The notes below the pieces were generated by a model, which was given only the letters and a program-made list of their open reading frames with translations, had not been told where the DNA came from and searched no databases. Made by a program: the position numbers and the translations under genes. This document shows positions 25,409-33,143 of a stretch of 64,000 nucleotides of DNA, piece after piece (position 1 is the first letter of the stretch; every line of letters starts with the position of its first letter). The DNA is from Actinomadura cremea (GTDB taxonomy: Bacteria > Actinomycetota > Actinomycetes > Streptosporangiales > Streptosporangiaceae). The stretch lies in the NCBI RefSeq assembly GCF_014648495.1, contig NZ_BMRF01000004.1, forward strand, positions 124,001-188,000, given 5' to 3'.

Positions 25409-26750
25409 AACGGAGTCCGACGTCCCCGACGTCCTCGAACTGCAGGTCGGCGACGTCGCCAACGGCGGCTTCTGCGTCGCCCGGCACGAGGGGCGCGTGG
25501 TCTTCGTCCGGCACGCGCTGCCGGGCGAGCGGGTGCGGGCCCGCGTCACCGAGAGCGCCAAGAACTACCTGCGCGCCGACGCCGTCGAGATCATCGAGGC
25601 GTCCCCCGACCGGGTCGAGCCGCCCTGCCCGTTCGCGGGCCCCGGCCGCTGCGGCGGCTGCGACTGGCAGCACGCCTCCCTCCCCGCGCAGCGCGCCATG
25701 AAGGCCGCCGTCGTCGAGGAGCAGCTCCGCCGCCTCGCGGGGATCACCCGCACGGTCGTCGTGGAGGAGGTCCCGTACCCGGTCGACGGCGACGTCGTCC
25801 CGCCGCCCGGCCTCGGCTGGCGCACCCGCGTGCAGTTCACCGTCTCCGGCGGCACCGTCGGCCTGCGCCGGCACCGCTCCCACGACATCGAGCCGATCGA
25901 CGAGTGCCTGATCGCGCACCCCGGCGTCGAGCTGATGGGCATCGAGCACAAGCGCTGGCCCGGCGCGTCCGGCGTCGAGGGCGTCGTGTCCGCCGCCACC
26001 GGCGACCGCCTGGTCGTCCTGCGGGGCCGCGACCGCCGCAAGATCCGGGTGCCGCGGCTGGACGTGCCCGTCCGGCTCGTCCGCGGCAAGCCCGAGCCCG
26101 GCGCGACCCTCCCGTACGTCCGCGAGGCCGTCTCCGGGCGGATGTTCCAGGTCAGCGGCAGCGGCTTCTGGCAGGTCCACCCAGGTGCCGCCCAGCTGCT
26201 CGCCGACGCCGTCCTGGACGCGCTGGAGCCCAAGCCCGGGGACGTCGCCCTCGACCTGTACTGCGGCGTCGGCCTGTTCGCGGGCGTCCTCGCCGACCGG
26301 ATCGGCCCGGACGGCCTCGTCGTCGGCATCGAGGCCGACGGGCAGGCCGTGCGGGACGCCCGGTTCAACCTGCGCGACCTGCCGAACGTGTCGATCGAGC
26401 GCGGCCCCGTCGAGGAGATCGTCGCCGAACTCGAGTTCGGCCGCGCCGACGCCTCGTCCCGCACGCAGAACAAGCGCGGCGGCACCGGCCACCAGGGCGG
26501 CTCCCGGGTGCGCCGCGCCGACGTGGTCGTCCTCGACCCGCCCCGCACCGGCGCGGGCCGCGACGTCGTCGAGCACATCACCCGCCTCGCCGGCCGCAAG
26601 ATCGCCTACGTGTCCTGCGACCCCGCGACCCTGGCCCGCGACCTCGCCTACTTCGGCGAGCGCGGCTGGACCCTCGACACCCTGCGCGCCTTCGACGCCT
26701 TCCCGATGACCCGCCACGTCGAGCTGCTCGCCACGCTCGTCCGCGGCTGA
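25401..26750 (+). CDS. TRAM-domain RNA 5-methyluridine methyltransferase
   Basis: 449 residues of the RumA/TrmA class: SAM-dependent methylation of a uridine in rRNA or tRNA. N-terminal TRAM domain (ELQVGDVANGGFCVARHEGRVVFV), an iron-sulfur cysteine cluster CPFAGPGRCGGCDWQH with a later cysteine in the central domain, motif I LDLYCGVGLF, VVLDPPRTGAG, and the catalytic pair around YVSCDPATLARDL. All expected catalytic residues are present. A Gln/Arg/Gly-rich insertion before motif IV (residues about 350-375) is unusual. GTG at 25401 is chosen over the GTG four codons upstream, which would lie in the -10 box. Confidence 0.95.
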   Translation: MSETESDVPDVLELQVGDVANGGFCVARHEGRVVFVRHALPGERVRARVTESAKNYLRADAVEIIEASPDRVEPPCPFAGPGRCGGCDWQHASLPAQRAMKAAVVEEQLRRLAGITRTVVVEEVPYPVDGDVVPPPGLGWRTRVQFTVSGGTVGLRRHRSHDIEPIDECLIAHPGVELMGIEHKRWPGASGVEGVVSAATGDRLVVLRGRDRRKIRVPRLDVPVRLVRGKPEPGATLPYVREAVSGRMFQVSGSGFWQVHPGAAQLLADAVLDALEPKPGDVALDLYCGVGLFAGVLADRIGPDGLVVGIEADGQAVRDARFNLRDLPNVSIERGPVEEIVAELEFGRADASSRTQNKRGGTGHQGGSRVRRADVVVLDPPRTGAGRDVVEHITRLAGRKIAYVSCDPATLARDLAYFGERGWTLDTLRAFDAFPMTRHVELLATLVRG

Positions 26751-26844
26751 CCCCCGCCCGCCCGCGGGCCGGGTCCGCCGCCCTTGCCGGTCCCCGCGTG
26801 CGCGTGGAGGCGGGGGTAGGGGGAAGACGGGTTGCGGGGGTGCA

Positions 26845-26850
26845 TAGCGT
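26845..26850 (+). promoter_or_regulatory. -10 box of leaderless GNAT gene
   Basis: TAGCGT ends 7 bases before the GTG at 26858. Confidence 0.55.
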
Positions 26851-26857
26851 GGGGCCT

Positions 26858-28048
26858 GTGATCGAACTCAGGAACGTCCCGGCGGACGATGTCGACCGCA
26901 TGATCGATCTGGTGGCGACGGTGTTCCACCTGCGGATCACCGACCGCGACCGGCTGCGCGAGTGGGTGTCGCGGATGGAGCGCGTCGGGGCCTACGACAT
27001 CGCCGGGTCCGGAGCGGACGTCCTCGCCGGGCAGCTGGGCGTGGTGCCGCAGCGGCTCTCGGTGCCGGGCGCGATGCTGGATTGCGCGGCCGTCACGTTC
27101 GTCGGGGTGCTGCCCACGCACCGGCGGCGCGGCATCCTCAGCTCGATGATCGACCGGATGCACGCGGACGCGGCGGCGGCCGGACGGCCGGTGGCGGCGC
27201 TGTGGGCGTCCGAGGGGCCGATCTACGGACGCTACGGGTTCGGCGTCGCGAACCGCCGGATCGGGTTCGAGGTCGACACGTCCCGGCCGTTCCGGCTCCG
27301 CACCGTCCCGGACGATCGTCCGTTGCGGCTGATCGACCGGGCGGACGCCCCGGGCGTCCTCGGCCCGCTGTACGCGCGGGAGCTGGCGCGGCGGCCGGGC
27401 GGGCTGGCGCACGACGAGTGGTGGTGGCTCGAGCGGAACCTGCCGCCCGTGGACACCCGGAACCCGCGGCACACCGAGCCGCTCGTCGTCGTGCACCCGG
27501 AGGGGTACGCCGTCTACCGGACGCACGAGCGGACCGTCCGGCTGTACGACCTGGTGGCCGAGACGCCGGGGGCCGAGGCGGCGCTGTGGACGTACCTCGC
27601 GTCGATCGACCTGACGGACCGGGTCGTCGCCCCGGAACGGCCGGTGGACGACCTCGTCCTGCACATGGCCGCCGATCCCGACCAGGTCACGGTCACGGCG
27701 GACGCGGCGGCGCTGTGGCTCCGGCTGATCGACGTCCCGGCGGCGCTCCGCGCCCGGTCGTGGGCGGTCGACGACGCGTTCGTGCTGGACGTCGCGGACG
27801 CGCGCGTCCCCGGCAACCGGGGCCGGTGGCGGCTCACCACCGGCGAGAAGCCGGGCTGCGAGCGGACGGACGCGGCCCCCGACCTCGCGCTGGACGTCGC
27901 CGATCTCGCCGCCGTGTACCTCGGCGACACCCGCGTGCGGACGCTCGCGCGGGTCGGGGCGGTGGTCGAGCACGCACCCGGCGCGGCCGACCGCCTGGAC
28001 GCCGCTCTCGCCGTCCCGCTCGCGCCGTTCACCAACGACGACTTCTAA
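26858..28048 (+). CDS. Eis-like GNAT N-acetyltransferase
   Basis: 396 residues, close to the 400-410 of mycobacterial Eis. The first GNAT domain contains the acetyl-CoA loop THRRRGILSSMI; a second degenerate GNAT region (WWWLERNLPP onward) and a C-terminal SCP2-like sterol-carrier domain follow. The chain ends in an aromatic residue (NDDF), whose terminal carboxylate acts as general base in Eis. Family members multi-acetylate amines such as aminoglycosides, lysines or polyamines; the natural substrate here is unknown. GTG start at 26858, leaderless by its -10 box. Confidence 0.92.
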   Translation: MIELRNVPADDVDRMIDLVATVFHLRITDRDRLREWVSRMERVGAYDIAGSGADVLAGQLGVVPQRLSVPGAMLDCAAVTFVGVLPTHRRRGILSSMIDRMHADAAAAGRPVAALWASEGPIYGRYGFGVANRRIGFEVDTSRPFRLRTVPDDRPLRLIDRADAPGVLGPLYARELARRPGGLAHDEWWWLERNLPPVDTRNPRHTEPLVVVHPEGYAVYRTHERTVRLYDLVAETPGAEAALWTYLASIDLTDRVVAPERPVDDLVLHMAADPDQVTVTADAAALWLRLIDVPAALRARSWAVDDAFVLDVADARVPGNRGRWRLTTGEKPGCERTDAAPDLALDVADLAAVYLGDTRVRTLARVGAVVEHAPGAADRLDAALAVPLAPFTNDDF

Positions 28049-28095
28049 GGCCGCCGCCGCCCGGGTTGTGCCGGGGCCGAGTGCCGTCTAGTCTT

Positions 28096-28123
28096 CAGGG
28101 CGATCGTACAGGGCGATCGCCCT
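28096..28123. promoter_or_regulatory. candidate TetR operator
   Basis: CAGGGCGATCG occurs at 28096-28106 and again at 28109-28119. The second copy extends into the perfect palindrome AGGGCGATCGCCCT (28110-28123), 18 bases before the tetR start, the expected place for autoregulation. Confidence 0.65.
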
Positions 28124-28141
28124 AGTTGTGGGAGGTGCGAG

Positions 28142-28726
28142 GTGACGCCACCGGCGGCGGCACGCGGCCACGAGGTGCGGCGGCGCCTCCTGGCCGCCGC
28201 GATCGAGCTGATCCCCGAGCGGGGGTGGACGGCGGTGAGCACCCGGACCCTCGCCGAGCGCGCGGGCGTGACGCCGAGCGTGGTCCACTACCACTACCCG
28301 TCGCTCGCGGCACTGCTGAACGAGGCCGTGGCCGGTTTCCTGCGCGAGGTGCTGGCCGAGGCGGAGGCCGCCCTGGACGGGGTCCGGACGGCCGGCGAGG
28401 CGATCGACGCCCTGCTCGGCTCGGTCGACCGGTACACCGGCGCCGATCCCGCGTCGCTGCTGTCGATCGAGGCGTGCCTCGCGGCCACCCGGGACCCGGA
28501 GCTGCGCGTCCGGATCCGCGAGGTGCTCGCGGCGTACCGGCGCCGGCTCGGCCGCCTGCTGGACGAGCGCGGTGTGCCCGACCCGGACGCCACGGCGGCC
28601 GTCCTGACGGCGGCGGTGGACGGCCTGATCCTGCATCGCGGGATCGGCGCGGGCGGCGACGCGGCCGACCGCGCCGCCACGGCGTCCGTCCTGCGCCGGC
28701 TCGTCGCGGGAGGGGAGGGGCGGTGA
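28142..28726 (+). CDS. TetR family transcriptional regulator
   Basis: 194 residues. N-terminal helix-turn-helix with RRRLLAAAIELIPERGW, then STRTLAERAGVTPSVVHYHYP (residues 33-53), the recognition helix followed by the usual HYHYPS turn. The C-terminal helical domain should bind a small ligand. GTG start with GGGAGG upstream. The stop overlaps the start of the monooxygenase gene (GTGA), so the regulator and enzyme form one operon and the ligand is likely related to the enzyme's substrate. The palindrome just upstream is the probable operator. Confidence 0.93.
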   Translation: MTPPAAARGHEVRRRLLAAAIELIPERGWTAVSTRTLAERAGVTPSVVHYHYPSLAALLNEAVAGFLREVLAEAEAALDGVRTAGEAIDALLGSVDRYTGADPASLLSIEACLAATRDPELRVRIREVLAAYRRRLGRLLDERGVPDPDATAAVLTAAVDGLILHRGIGAGGDAADRAATASVLRRLVAGGEGR

Positions 28727-29925
28727 GGGCCGTCGTCTGCGGTGCCGGGCTCACCGGGCTGGCGCTCGCGAACCGGATCTCGGCGCTCGGCGGCGAGGTC
28801 GTCCTGCTGGAACGCGCCCCCGGCCCCCGCGCCCAGGGCTACATGATCGACTTTTTCGGGCCGGGATACGACGCCGTCGAGGCGATGGGGCTGCTGCCCC
28901 GCGTCGAGCGGCTCGCGTACCCGGTCGCCGAGGCGGTCTTCGTGGACGAGCGGGGCCGCCGCCGCGCCGCGGTGGAGCCGGCCCGGTTCGCCTCCGGCCC
29001 GCTGCTGAACCTCATGCGGCCCGACCTCGAGCGGGTACTGCGGGAGGCGCTGCCGCCGGACGTCGATCTCCGGTTCGGCACCGGCCCGGCCGCGGTGGAC
29101 GCGCGCGACGGCGGGGTCCGGGTGACGCTGGAGGACGGAACCGCCCTGGAGGCCGACCTGCTCGTCGGCGCCGACGGCGTCCACTCGACCGTCCGCCGGC
29201 TGGTGTTCGGGGACGAGTCGCGGTACCTGCGGTACCTCGGGTTCCACACCGCCGCGTTCACGTTCGACGCGCCGGAGGTGCACGCGCGCATCGCGGGGCG
29301 GGCGTACCTCACCGACACCGTCGGCCGCCAGATGGGCTTCTACGCGCTGCGCGGCCCGGAGCGCGGACGCGTCGCCGCGTTCGCCGTCCACCGCACCGCC
29401 GACCACCGGCCGCCCGACGACGTCGCGGACGCCGTCCGCGCCGCCTACGGCGGTCTCGGCTGGGCCGCCCCCACCGCGCTCGGCCGGATGCCCCCGGGAG
29501 GGGAGATCTACTACGACCGGGTGGCGCAGATCATCATGCCTCGCTGGAGCGGCGGGCGGGTCGTGCTCGCCGGCGACGCCTGTCACGCGGTGTCACTGCT
29601 CGCCGGGCAGGGCGCGTCGCTGGGGATCGCCGGCGCGTACCTGCTGGCCGGCCTGCTGGCCCGCGAGGAACCGGTCGACCGGGCGCTGGCGCGGTACGAG
29701 GAGCTGTGGCGGCCGGTGGTGGAGGAGAAGCAGAAGACCGGCCGGTCCGCCGCGCGCTGGTTCCTGCCCGCGTCGCCTTTCCAGCTCCGGATGCGTCGCG
29801 CCGCGCTGCGGCTGGCGCGCGTGCCGGTGTTCGATCGGTACGTCGCGGCCGTGCTGGCGGGCAAGTCGACGGCGCTGATCCGGAACATGAGCGGCGCGCG
29901 GGACGCCCCGCGCGCCCGAAGCTAG
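28723..29925 (+). CDS. FAD-dependent monooxygenase
   Basis: 400 residues of the aromatic hydroxylase/TetX-like class. N-terminal GAGLTGLALANRI binds the ADP part of FAD, LLVGADGVHSTVRR carries the DG motif, and VVLAGDACHAVSLLAGQGASLGIAGA is the GD motif that closes the flavin site. It should hydroxylate a small aromatic or ring compound using NAD(P)H and oxygen. The C-terminus is basic. Controlled by the upstream overlapping tetR. The stop codon lies in a palindromic CTAG that also contains the stop of the convergent DUF1906 gene. Confidence 0.93.
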   Translation: MRAVVCGAGLTGLALANRISALGGEVVLLERAPGPRAQGYMIDFFGPGYDAVEAMGLLPRVERLAYPVAEAVFVDERGRRRAAVEPARFASGPLLNLMRPDLERVLREALPPDVDLRFGTGPAAVDARDGGVRVTLEDGTALEADLLVGADGVHSTVRRLVFGDESRYLRYLGFHTAAFTFDAPEVHARIAGRAYLTDTVGRQMGFYALRGPERGRVAAFAVHRTADHRPPDDVADAVRAAYGGLGWAAPTALGRMPPGGEIYYDRVAQIIMPRWSGGRVVLAGDACHAVSLLAGQGASLGIAGAYLLAGLLAREEPVDRALARYEELWRPVVEEKQKTGRSAARWFLPASPFQLRMRRAALRLARVPVFDRYVAAVLAGKSTALIRNMSGARDAPRARS

Positions 29926-30941
29926 GTTCGCCAGAAGAGGAGCTTGGCGCTGCCGCCGGTGAGGGTGGCCGGGGCGGTGCCGAGCTGGGCGACCTGGAAC
30001 CGGACGCGGCGCCCGTCGCCGACGGTGTCGGCCGGGAGCGCGTACAGCACGTGGACGTCGTCGCGGGACGCCGTGAACTCCTGGACGGGGCCCGCGTCGA
30101 ACTTGGCGGTGTCGTCCTCGTGCACCTCGATCGCGCGGGCCCGCAGGCGGGTGCCGGGGGCGACGCCGGTGATCGTCACGGACGCCGACAGCGCGTAGCG
30201 GGCGGGGCCGTTCAGGACGCTCGGGCCGCCGCGGTCCCAGTGCTGGTGGTCGGCGTCGGCGTAGTCGACGTTCCAGGTCACGGTCGTCCACGCGGCGGGT
30301 TCGAGCGGCTGGGCGGTGGTCGCGCCGACCGACACGTATCCGGGCTCGTCGGGCGACTCCCCGACGAGCCATTGCCCGTAGTCGCCGGTGACCGCGCGGT
30401 TGTAGTCGACCGACACGCCGTTGAGCGTGTGCCCGTTGGAGTACTGCCGCAGTTGCGCGCGGTCGTCCCAGCGTCCGCCGGACCACGCGTACGTCTGCCA
30501 CCCGTAGGCGATCTTGCCGGCGTCGAAGGCGCGGCCGACCGGCCCGTACCCGCCGTACATGCCGGTCCGGTCCCGGCCGAGGACGGCCGCGGCGCCGTCG
30601 AGGTAGGCGTTGATCTCGGGCTGCTGGTCGGCGGACGCGTCGAAGTCGACGGCGAAGTAGATCGGGCGGCCGCCCGGCATGCCGCAGTCGGCGGCCTGGG
30701 CGGCGGCGTCGCGGGCGTCGGCCTCCCCGGCCGCGCGGCCGTCCAGTGCCCGGGCGGCGCTGGTCTCCCAGACGACGACGAGCCGGATGCCGGCGGCGGA
30801 GAGCGTCTCGGCCTCGGCCCGGGTCAGGTTCTTGCCGGTCCTGTCGTGCGACACGTAGCGGCAGGCGAAGTTCGCCCCGGCGCTCTCGAGCGCGGCGACG
30901 CCCGGACGGCCCCAGGCGTAGTCGACGCCGAAGACGGCCAT
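29922..30941 (-). CDS. DUF1906 glycoside-hydrolase-like protein
   Basis: 339 residues. Residues 1-190 match the DUF1906 (Rv2525c-like) TIM-barrel: MAVFGVDYAWGRPGV, then YFAVDFDAS, GRDRTGMYGGYGPV, AYGWQTYAWSGG, and QYSNGHTLNGVSVDYN, resembling GH25-like lysozymes with several acidic residues at the strand ends. The C-terminal 140 residues form a beta-rich module that I do not recognise. No classical signal peptide is visible from the 30941 start; Rv2525c uses Tat, but no twin-arginine is seen here. GGAGGGG lies upstream of the ATG. Probable role in cell-wall polysaccharide binding or cleavage, by family. Convergent with the monooxygenase gene. Confidence 0.88.
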   Translation of the reverse strand: MAVFGVDYAWGRPGVAALESAGANFACRYVSHDRTGKNLTRAEAETLSAAGIRLVVVWETSAARALDGRAAGEADARDAAAQAADCGMPGGRPIYFAVDFDASADQQPEINAYLDGAAAVLGRDRTGMYGGYGPVGRAFDAGKIAYGWQTYAWSGGRWDDRAQLRQYSNGHTLNGVSVDYNRAVTGDYGQWLVGESPDEPGYVSVGATTAQPLEPAAWTTVTWNVDYADADHQHWDRGGPSVLNGPARYALSASVTITGVAPGTRLRARAIEVHEDDTAKFDAGPVQEFTASRDDVHVLYALPADTVGDGRRVRFQVAQLGTAPATLTGGSAKLLFWRT

Positions 30942-30981
30942 GTGGCCCCTCCAGGGGTGCGGGAGCACATCGGTCGGGAGT

Positions 30982-31003
30982 GGGAAAGGGCATGCCCGTT
31001 CCC
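30982..31003. promoter_or_regulatory. 22-bp near-perfect palindrome upstream of DUF1906 gene
   Basis: A perfect 10-bp core GGGCATGCCC (30988-30997) is extended on both sides by GGGAA and TTCCC with only one unmatched pair. It lies 41-62 bases before the start codon and is a good operator candidate. Confidence 0.6.
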
Positions 31004-31088
31004 AGAACGATCTAACAGGTTTCAGTGGTTCAACTTTAGGGGCTGGTTAAGGAATGCGGGCGGTTTGCGGCCGGGAGGAATCTCTTTC

Positions 31089-31119
31089 TTGACCTCGTGA
31101 TGCGAAGTGCTGGGACGAT
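31089..31119 (+). promoter_or_regulatory. weak candidate promoter for secreted protein gene
   Basis: TTGACC (31089-31094) and GACGAT (31114-31119) with a 19-base spacer. The surrounding 150 bases are AT-richer than average. Confidence 0.3.
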
Positions 31120-31174
31120 GTCCGGTAAAAGAGATGCAAAACGGGTCATATCACTGACGGTGACGACACGCCGA

Positions 31175-31193
31175 CCCGGCGCTAGGCGCCGGG
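31175..31193 (+). promoter_or_regulatory. stable hairpin in 5' leader
   Basis: CCCGGCGC TAG GCGCCGGG is an exact 8-bp stem with a 3-base loop, about 56 bases before the GTG start. Without a T tract it is more likely an mRNA-stabilising or regulatory stem than a terminator. Confidence 0.45.
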
Positions 31194-31249
31194 ACGCTGA
31201 TCGCTTACAACGGAGCTGATCATGCAGGTTCGCAGGTCAGGGGGTACTC

Positions 31250-31732
31250 GTGGGGAAGGTCAGGGGTCTGGTGGCGGTACTGGCGGCCGTGCCGCTGGCG
31301 GCGTCCGCGCCGGTCGCGGCGCAGGCGGCGCCGAAACCGCCGAAGGAGAAGCGGGACGTCGCGTTCCGGACGGACGCGCCCGAGCGGGACGTCGCGCCCG
31401 GCGGAACGTACGCGTGGTCGTTCGCGGTCACGCCGAAGGGCGGGAAGAAGGCGGCCCGCGCGGAGTTCCGGACGACGCTGCCCGCGTCGCTGGAGTTCGT
31501 GCACGGCAAGGGATGCGAGGCCGAGGGGCGGAAGGTCGTCTGTGAACTCGGCAAGGTGAAACCGGGGCAGAAGGTCAAGGGCTCTTTCCGGGCGAAGGTG
31601 TCCGCGCGTGCCGTGCCGCGCCGCAAGATCGCGGTGCGCGGTGTCGTGACCTGGGGCGGGACGCGCGCCACCGCCGACTTCCCGGCGGTCCGGGTGGCCG
31701 AGGCGTCCCGCATGGAGGCCGCGACTCTTTAA
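31250..31732 (+). CDS. small secreted protein with DUF11-like domain
   Basis: 160 residues. A signal peptide (VRGLVAVLAAVPLAASAPVAAQA, cut about residue 25) is followed by a beta-rich domain of the DUF11/conserved-repeat type: DVAPGGTYAWSFAVTPKGGKKAARAEFRTTLPASLEFV and CELGKVKPGQKVKGSFRAKVS, with two cysteines that could form a disulfide. Probably exported and wall-associated. GTG at 31250 follows AGGGGG. An ATG with a good ribosome site (31222) lies 28 bases upstream and is one base out of frame across a run of five G, so the true start may be there if that run is miscounted or variable. Confidence 0.75.
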   Translation: MGKVRGLVAVLAAVPLAASAPVAAQAAPKPPKEKRDVAFRTDAPERDVAPGGTYAWSFAVTPKGGKKAARAEFRTTLPASLEFVHGKGCEAEGRKVVCELGKVKPGQKVKGSFRAKVSARAVPRRKIAVRGVVTWGGTRATADFPAVRVAEASRMEAATL

Positions 31733-31806
31733 GCCCGCTTTCGCCGCGCCCTGTTGTGATCGTCCCCGTCGGGTCCGGACGGGCCCGGGACAACGGAGGG
31801 ACGAGC

Positions 31807-32058
31807 ATGACGCTCACCAGGCGCATCAAGATCACGATGGTGACGGCGGGCGCGGCCGGGGCGGCCGCGTTCGCCGCCGGCGGGATGGCCTTCGCGGGGG
31901 ACGACGCGCCGCGCACGGAGCTGCGCATCGTCGAGCGGGCCGAGCCGGCGGGCGCGATGCACGCCGGGTACGCGGCCGCGCCCGGGGACGAGGCGGCCGG
32001 TGCCGGCGAGGACTGCCCGGAGAAGGGCGGGACGTCCCCGGCCGCGGATCCGCGATGA
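31807..32058 (+). CDS. small exported protein coupled to MoxR operon
   Basis: 83 residues. Basic start MTLTRRIKITMV, a hydrophobic Ala/Gly stretch and MAFAGDD, which looks like a signal peptide with cleavage after AFA. The mature part is only about 50 residues, acidic, with one cysteine. I do not recognise a family. GGAGGGACG lies before the ATG. The last bases ATGA overlap the start of the MoxR ATPase, so it is translated with the MoxR cassette and may be its substrate or an envelope adaptor (inference). Confidence 0.75.
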   Translation: MTLTRRIKITMVTAGAAGAAAFAAGGMAFAGDDAPRTELRIVERAEPAGAMHAGYAAAPGDEAAGAGEDCPEKGGTSPAADPR

Positions 32059-33143
32059 GCCTCCACGACACCGCCCGCGCCCCGCAGGGCCCGGGCGGGC
32101 CGCCCGCCGGGAACGGCGCCGGGCCGGAGGCGGCGGCGCTGACGGAACGGCTCCTGTTCGAGACCAAGCGGGTCATCGTCGGGCAGGACCGCATGGTCGA
32201 GCGGATGCTCGTCGCGGTCCTGGCGGGCGGCCACTGCCTGCTGGAAGGGGTGCCGGGCGTCGCCAAGACGCTCGCCGCGCAGACCCTCGCGACGGTGGTC
32301 GGCGGCTCGTTCGCCCGCCTGCAGTTCACCCCCGACCTCGTGCCGTCCGACATCGTCGGGACGCGCATCTACCGGCCGTCGCAGGAGGCGTTCGACGTCG
32401 AACCGGGCCCGGTGATGGCGAACGTCGTGCTGGCGGACGAGATCAACCGGGCGCCCGCGAAGGTGCAGTCGGCGCTGCTCGAGGTGATGGGGGAGCGGCA
32501 GGTCAGCATCGGCGGCCGCACCCTGCCGGTGCCGGACCCGTTCCTGGTGCTGGCGACGCAGAACCCGATCGAGTCCGAGGGCGTGTACCGGCTCCCGGAG
32601 GCGCAGCGCGACCGGTTCCTGCTGAAGATCGACGTCGGCTACCCCTCCGAGGAGGAGGAGCTGGCGATCCTCTACCGGATGAGCGTCGACCCGCCCGCGG
32701 CGTCCCCGCTGCTGGACCCGCCGCGCCTGGCGGAGCTGCGGCGGGCGGCGGAGACGGTGTTCGTGCACGACGAGATCGCCCGGTACGCGGTGCGGCTGGT
32801 CGGCGCCACCCGGGACCCGGCCCGGTACGGGGCGCCCGACCTCGCCCGGCTGCTCACCTACGGGGCGGGCCCGCGCGGGACGCTCGGCCTCGTCGCCGCC
32901 GGACGGGCGTTGGCGCTGCTGCGCGGCCGCGACTACGTGCTGCCCGCCGACGTCGGCGACCTGTGCGGGGACGTCCTCGCGCACCGCCTCGTCCCGTCGT
33001 TCGACGCGCTCGCCGATGAGGTGCCGCCGCGCGCGATCGTCGAGCGGATCGCGTCGCTCGTCCCGCAGCCGCGCCTGGCGCCGCGCGACGGCGACCCGGG
33101 CGTGGGCGGACTCGGCACGGCGGAGGGGGGTCGGGCCGCGTGA
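32055..33143 (+). CDS. MoxR family AAA+ ATPase
   Basis: 362 residues. Walker A GVPGVAKT (65-72), a MoxR-typical RLQFTPDLVPSDIVGTRIY, Walker B NVVLADEINRAPAKVQSALLE, sensor-1 ATQNPIESEGVY and the arginine-finger region PEAQRDRF. A C-terminal lid domain follows. MoxR ATPases act as chaperones that insert cofactors or assemble VWA-domain protein complexes. Here it is followed without a gap by DUF58 and VWA genes, the standard MoxR cassette. ATGA overlap with the upstream small gene and GTGA overlap with the downstream one. Confidence 0.95.
   Translation: MSLHDTARAPQGPGGPPAGNGAGPEAAALTERLLFETKRVIVGQDRMVERMLVAVLAGGHCLLEGVPGVAKTLAAQTLATVVGGSFARLQFTPDLVPSDIVGTRIYRPSQEAFDVEPGPVMANVVLADEINRAPAKVQSALLEVMGERQVSIGGRTLPVPDPFLVLATQNPIESEGVYRLPEAQRDRFLLKIDVGYPSEEEELAILYRMSVDPPAASPLLDPPRLAELRRAAETVFVHDEIARYAVRLVGATRDPARYGAPDLARLLTYGAGPRGTLGLVAAGRALALLRGRDYVLPADVGDLCGDVLAHRLVPSFDALADEVPPRAIVERIASLVPQPRLAPRDGDPGVGGLGTAEGGRAA

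Noticed and set aside
31175-31193. Intrinsic terminator upstream of the secreted protein
   Set aside because: The stem is strong but has no T tract and stands inside the presumed leader, so terminator function is not supported.
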